Source: UBA8290 sp964230965 (GTDB lineage: Bacteria > Bacillota_I > Bacilli_A > Acholeplasmatales > Acholeplasmataceae). From it: DNA of 10,539 nucleotides. The DNA lies in assembly GCA_964230965.1 (NCBI GenBank), contig CAXRJA010000042.1, positions 1-10,539 on the forward strand. Reading direction: 5' to 3'. Within the stretch, counting starts at the first letter, position 1. Each line of letters opens with the position of its first letter. The notes beneath the pieces were generated by a model. It searched no databases, was not told the DNA's origin, and was given only the letters and a program-made list of their open reading frames with translations. The translations under genes were made by a program, and so were the position numbers. Shown piece after piece: positions 6,438 to 10,539 of the stretch.

Positions 6438-9124
6438 ATATCGTCATCATCAAACAACGTGAGACGTTGAATTCTTTCGGTTTTTTTAGGGATTTCTTTA
6501 TTTGCGTCATTCTTTTTAATTTTTTTATTTTGAGACACTTTTTTCACTTCATGCTTTTCTGTTTCTAAAGATGCTACTGTTTCAGGTGTTTCATTTTTCA
6601 TGATATCGATTGTTATGTCTTTAACGTTTGTTTCTTGAGATGTTGATGTGTCATTTGACGTTGTTTCTACTGGTTTTTGATAAGTATCTACAAGTTCATA
6701 ATAAATGTAGGATTGTAAATGTATTTCTTTTTTACTTTTGAATAGCGGTTTTCCGAACTTATTATCTTTTGCAAGTGCTTGTTTTAAAGGTAGTTTAACA
6801 GTCGAAGCATCACTAAACGCTTGAATTATGATATCATCAGTTAACGTTGTTGGTGTTGCTTTCATATAATGGATGATGTGAGGCTGAGATTTCACTTTTT
6901 CTATCGCAGTAAATCCTTTTCTAAAGCGTTTTGACATAGGAAGCTCAGATGCATTTAAAGTGATAATGTGACCTCTTGAAGATACTAAATGTATGTTTGA
7001 ATCAACATCAAAAGTGGTTACTGCTGTGACATAGTCTATATCTGCCAGTTTAATCGCTTTGACACCTCTAGCAGATAATCCGTAATAAGGCACATCATCT
7101 CTGGACATATTGAGCATAATGCCGTTATTTGTTATTACAGAAATATATGGATGCATCGCGAGTGTAACATCCGCAAGGACATCTGTTTTATCTAATGCTA
7201 TACAACGTGTTGTTTTTTGATAACGTATCATTTCGAATTGATCCAATGTGACATGTTTTATTTGTCCTTGAGTGGTCACGAGTACAAAGGTTTTATTTGC
7301 ATCAAATGTTTTAAATGCAAAGATTTTAATGGCCATTTCCCCTTCTTCAAAAGGAACGATGTTATTGATATAAACACCGAGATCTTTCCATTTTTGGTCA
7401 TCGATTTTATAAACAGGAATAAATGCAAAGTTTCCTAAATTAGTAAAAATGATAAGATGATGAAGTGTTGTAAGTTCCTCAAGATAGATAAGTGTGTCTT
7501 CTGATTTAAGTCCAGTTTGACTGGATAGTTGATAACTTTTTAAATTTGAGCGTTTTAAATAGCCATCACGACTGAAACCAATCATAACATTCTCTTCAAC
7601 AATTAAGTCTTTTTCATCAATTTTAATGGTTTCAACTTCCTCTTCGATCATCGAGCGACGTTTCATGCCAATTGCTTTACTTGTGGATTCTAATTCTTTA
7701 ATGATTAATTCCGATAAATTTTCATCTGAGTTGAGGATGGATTGGAAGTAATGAATTTTGTCTTGTAAATCTTTTGCTTCAGATTCAAGCGAGGTAATGT
7801 CGGTATTGGAAAGTCTGTAAAGTTGTAAAGTTACAATTGCTTCAGCCTGTTCTGAAGAGAAATCAAATCTTTTGATGATATTTTCTTTAGCATCTTGCTT
7901 ATTTTTCGAAGATCGAATAATCTCAATAATATCATTGATTACAGAAACCATGCGTATAAGACCTTCAACAATATGAAGACGAATGGAAGCACGTTTTAAA
8001 TCATAATTCGTGCGATTGGTTACAACATCTTTTTGATGATAAATATAGGCTTTTAGTATTGGAATAATACCAACTTGTTCAGGTCGGTGATTTAAAATTG
8101 CAACCATATTATAATGATAATTGATTTGTAAATCAGTATGCTTGAATAAATAGTTGATTGATAAATCGGGTTGTCGACCCTTTTTTAGATCTATTGAGAT
8201 GCGAAGTCCTTCTTGGTCTGACTCATCGCGTACTTCTAATAGATCATCTAATTTTTTATTGAGTCTTAAAGCATCAATGTTTTTTACAAGATCTGCTTTG
8301 TTTACTTCATAAGGAATTTCATCAATGACAATTCTATGTTGATCTTTTTTAATTTCTTCTAAATGATAATTTGCACGTATCACTACTTTTCCATGGCCTT
8401 TTTCTAGTGCTTGTGATATACCATCGATGCCTTGAACAAGTCCGCCCGTTGGAAAGTCTGGACCTTTGATATATTTCATTAAATCTTGTGTCGTGAGGTG
8501 TTCATTCTTTATGAGAGCAATCGTTGCTGAAATCACCTCTTTAATGTTGTGAGGTGGAATTTTTGTTGCATAACCAGCTGAAATACCTGTTGCACCATTC
8601 ACAAGTAAGTTTGGAAATTTTGAAGGTAAAACGGTTGGTTCTACTTCTTCATCATCAAAGTTTGGTACAAGTGGGACAGTTCTAGCGTTGATATCTTGAA
8701 GCAATAATTCTGCAGCTTTTGATAATCGTGCTTCTGTATAACGCATGGCTGCAGCACTGTCACCATCAATAGATCCGTTGTTACCGTGCATGTCAATAAG
8801 CGGGATGTGCATCTTAAAATCTTGTGAAAGTCTTACCATTGCATCATAGATTGATGAATCACCATGAGGGTGATATTTACCCATGACTTCACCAGCGATT
8901 CTTGCTGACTTTTTGTAAGGTTGATTGCTTGTCATACCCAATTGCTGCATCGCATATAATATACGTCTTTGAACGGGTTTTAAACCGTCTCTAGCATCAG
9001 GTAATGCACGATCTTGAATGATGTATTTGGAATACCTTCCAAAACGGTCAGCTAAAATATCCTCAAAGGATTCTTTGAGGAGTGTTTCAACGAATTGATC
9101 TAATGTTTGTTTAAGTTTAGGCAT
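6434..9124 (-). CDS. parC: DNA topoisomerase IV subunit A, with extended C-terminal tail
   Basis: 896 aa; the DNA-cutting subunit of topoisomerase IV, acting with ParE to unlink daughter chromosomes. The catalytic Tyr is Tyr129 in AAAMRYTEARLS. HGNNGSIDGD (113-122) is the ParC form of a segment that reads GNFGSIDGD in GyrA. The quinolone-region HPHGDSSIYDAM keeps Ser90 and Asp94 at the positions of the S. aureus Ser80 and Glu84. The C-terminal beta-pinwheel lacks a canonical GyrA box (QRRGGKG), as expected for ParC. From about residue 813 an 84-residue low-complexity, then Lys-rich tail follows, ending QRLTLF (886-891) and DDDDI. That tail is unusual, since ParC is normally near 800-820 aa. 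The start has TAGGAG six nt upstream and overlaps the parE stop by 8 nt (ATGCCTAA). Confidence 0.93.
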   Translation of the reverse strand: MPKLKQTLDQFVETLLKESFEDILADRFGRYSKYIIQDRALPDARDGLKPVQRRILYAMQQLGMTSNQPYKKSARIAGEVMGKYHPHGDSSIYDAMVRLSQDFKMHIPLIDMHGNNGSIDGDSAAAMRYTEARLSKAAELLLQDINARTVPLVPNFDDEEVEPTVLPSKFPNLLVNGATGISAGYATKIPPHNIKEVISATIALIKNEHLTTQDLMKYIKGPDFPTGGLVQGIDGISQALEKGHGKVVIRANYHLEEIKKDQHRIVIDEIPYEVNKADLVKNIDALRLNKKLDDLLEVRDESDQEGLRISIDLKKGRQPDLSINYLFKHTDLQINYHYNMVAILNHRPEQVGIIPILKAYIYHQKDVVTNRTNYDLKRASIRLHIVEGLIRMVSVINDIIEIIRSSKNKQDAKENIIKRFDFSSEQAEAIVTLQLYRLSNTDITSLESEAKDLQDKIHYFQSILNSDENLSELIIKELESTSKAIGMKRRSMIEEEVETIKIDEKDLIVEENVMIGFSRDGYLKRSNLKSYQLSSQTGLKSEDTLIYLEELTTLHHLIIFTNLGNFAFIPVYKIDDQKWKDLGVYINNIVPFEEGEMAIKIFAFKTFDANKTFVLVTTQGQIKHVTLDQFEMIRYQKTTRCIALDKTDVLADVTLAMHPYISVITNNGIMLNMSRDDVPYYGLSARGVKAIKLADIDYVTAVTTFDVDSNIHLVSSRGHIITLNASELPMSKRFRKGFTAIEKVKSQPHIIHYMKATPTTLTDDIIIQAFSDASTVKLPLKQALAKDNKFGKPLFKSKKEIHLQSYIYYELVDTYQKPVETTSNDTSTSQETNVKDITIDIMKNETPETVASLETEKHEVKKVSQNKKIKKNDANKEIPKKTERIQRLTLFDDDDI

Positions 9125-10539
9125 CTAGTGCTCCTAAGTTTGGATCAAAATCATCCGTGACTTCAAAATCGATATGGTCTTCAATCCAAGCACGACGTGG
9201 TGTGACATCATCTCCCATCAATATTGATAACTGTTTATCGGAGACATTTAAATCATCGATGGTTACTTGAATAAGTTTGCGTGATTCAGGGTTCATCGTC
9301 GTTTCCCATAGTTGATCGGCATTCATTTCACCGAGACCTTTAAAGCGCTGGATTGTATACTGACCCTTTTGAAGATAGGATCTAAGTTCTTCATCACTCC
9401 AAGCATAAATCACAGATTGTTTTTTTGTGCCTTTTTTTGTGAGTTTATAAAATGGTGGTTGTGCGATAAATAGTTTTCCATGCTCAATAAGTGGGCGCAT
9501 AAAACGAAAGAAAAAGGTCATGAGTAATACTTGAATGTGTGCGCCATCTGTATCGGCATCAGTCATAATAATGACTTTATTATATTGGCATTGTTCAATA
9601 TTAAAATTGATTCCAAAGTCAGCACCAATGGTATGAATGATTGTGCCAATTTCCTCATTTTTAAGAATGGCATCTAATGTTGCTTTTTCTGTATTAATGA
9701 CTTTACCTCTTAATGGCAAAATCGCTTGGAAACGTCTATTTCTACCTTGTTTTGCAGAACCGCCAGCAGAATCCCCCTCTACTAAAAACAACTCATTGAT
9801 CGACTTATCTTTTGATTGTGCAGGCGATAGTTTTCCTGATAAGGAAACATCTTTTTTATTTTTAACTTTACCAGTTCTTGCTTCATCACGTGCTTTTCTC
9901 GCTGCTTCACGTGCTTTTTGCGCATACTGAGCACGTTCAATAATTGTATAGGCAACAGTTTTATTTTCTTCTAAATAGGTAGTAATATGTTCATAAACTA
10001 CATTATCCGAAGCTGTTCTTGCATCAGGTGTTCCTAATTTCCCTTTTGTTTGTCCCTCAAATTCTAATAAATCTTCAGGTATTCTTAGAGAAATGACAGT
10101 AGTTAAACCTTCTCTAATATCTGTACCCTCTAAATTAGAGTCTTTTTCTTTGATGAGTTGATATTTTCTTGCATAATCGTTTAAAGCTCTTGTGAGTGCT
10201 GATCTAAAGCCACTCTCATGGGTACCACCGTCTTTAGTTCGCACATTGTTTACAAATGAAAAGAGTTGTTCATTGTAATTGCTAGTAAATTGCATGGCAA
10301 CTTCTACTTCGATACCATGTGATTTTTTAGCTGGTATATAAAAACCTTCAAAATAGATCGTTTCATGAAGACCTTTTTCATCTCCATTTACGTGATGAAC
10401 AAAAGCTTTAATACCTTCTTCATATTTAAAAACTTCTTTATGTTGATTTCTTTCATCAACAATAACCATTTCTAATCCTTTAATTAGAAAGGCTGTTTCT
10501 CTCATACGTTCTTTGATTTGATCAAATGAAAAGAGCGTT
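9117..10539 (-). CDS. parE: DNA topoisomerase IV subunit B, C-terminal three-quarters (5' end outside window)
   Basis: ATPase subunit of topoisomerase IV. The frame stays open to the window edge (11 complete codons before the ATG at 10505, reading TLFSFDQIKER). That ATG is therefore internal: REAFL-type sequence of the transducer domain follows it. Visible in order: the transducer with the ATP-contacting QTK loop (QTKGKLGTPDAR, near 10052), the Toprim metal site EGDSAGGSAKQGR (near 9779), TDADTDGAHIQ (near 9563) and QRFKGLGEMN. TDADTDGAHIQ is typical of ParE, where GyrB usually has TDADVDGSHIR. About 473 of an expected 640 residues are present; the GHKL ATP-binding domain and the operon promoter lie to the right, outside the window. 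The stop overlaps the parC start. Confidence 0.94.
   Translation of the reverse strand, partial: TLFSFDQIKERMRETAFLIKGLEMVIVDERNQHKEVFKYEEGIKAFVHHVNGDEKGLHETIYFEGFYIPAKKSHGIEVEVAMQFTSNYNEQLFSFVNNVRTKDGGTHESGFRSALTRALNDYARKYQLIKEKDSNLEGTDIREGLTTVISLRIPEDLLEFEGQTKGKLGTPDARTASDNVVYEHITTYLEENKTVAYTIIERAQYAQKAREAARKARDEARTGKVKNKKDVSLSGKLSPAQSKDKSINELFLVEGDSAGGSAKQGRNRRFQAILPLRGKVINTEKATLDAILKNEEIGTIIHTIGADFGINFNIEQCQYNKVIIMTDADTDGAHIQVLLMTFFFRFMRPLIEHGKLFIAQPPFYKLTKKGTKKQSVIYAWSDEELRSYLQKGQYTIQRFKGLGEMNADQLWETTMNPESRKLIQVTIDDLNVSDKQLSILMGDDVTPRRAWIEDHIDFEVTDDFDPNLGALDA

Noticed and set aside
6434..9124. The two topoisomerase subunits could be GyrB/GyrA.
   Set aside because: TDADTDGAHIQ in the B subunit, GNNGSID in the A subunit and the lack of a QRRGGKG GyrA box all point to ParE/ParC.
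9637..9930. A + strand 97-codon ORF inside parE, and similar antisense ORFs at 4529-4723, 5305-5490, 6386-6568 and 7217-7438.
   Set aside because: All lie opposite highly conserved coding sequence, without ribosome sites or recognisable protein features.

Overview
The window is AT-rich bacterial chromosome and looks like an Acholeplasma-type mollicute or a close low-GC Firmicute. Protein-coding genes are dense, TGA is used as a stop (at the ends of parC, the nucleoside kinase and the DUF2892 gene), and tryptophan is TGG. This means the standard bacterial code, as in Acholeplasma, and not the TGA=Trp code of Mycoplasma and Spiroplasma. The genus is an inference from family content and composition only.

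Layout from left to right: (1) the 3' end of deoB (phosphopentomutase) on the + strand, convergent with (2) a cytoplasmic L-asparaginase on the - strand; the two share a bidirectional terminator at 459-490. (3) About 840 bp without a normal gene (1441-2282). It holds two 213-bp direct repeats exactly 393 bp apart (189 of 213 positions identical in my hand alignment, no gaps), a strong hairpin terminator between them, and several AT-only inverted repeats. (4) A stand-alone fabH on the - strand with its own extended -10 promoter. (5) From the right edge down to 3358, a - strand operon: parE (5' end outside the window), parC, a TGS/ThrRS-like nucleoside kinase, a Fic-like protein with a winged helix, a 69-codon ORF that would start at ATA, and a two-helix DUF2892 membrane protein, closed by a terminator at 3341-3367.

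In this operon all five visible gene junctions overlap, by 8, 4, 4, 4 and 8 nt. ParE and ParC form topoisomerase IV, which decatenates daughter chromosomes. The Fic-like protein keeps the family's overall shape and C-terminal winged helix but has lost the catalytic HPFxDGNGR residues, so it is probably not an active AMP-transferase. Its last residues contain QLSLF, a textbook sliding-clamp (DnaN) binding pentapeptide. ParC carries an unusual tail of about 84 residues ending in a related QRLTLF plus acidic residues. These two tails, in one operon with topoisomerase IV, are the most interesting signal in the window. Next is the unannotated Cys-containing small gene with an apparent ATA start, and then the paired repeats, one of which encodes a short hydrophobic peptide directly ahead of a terminator.
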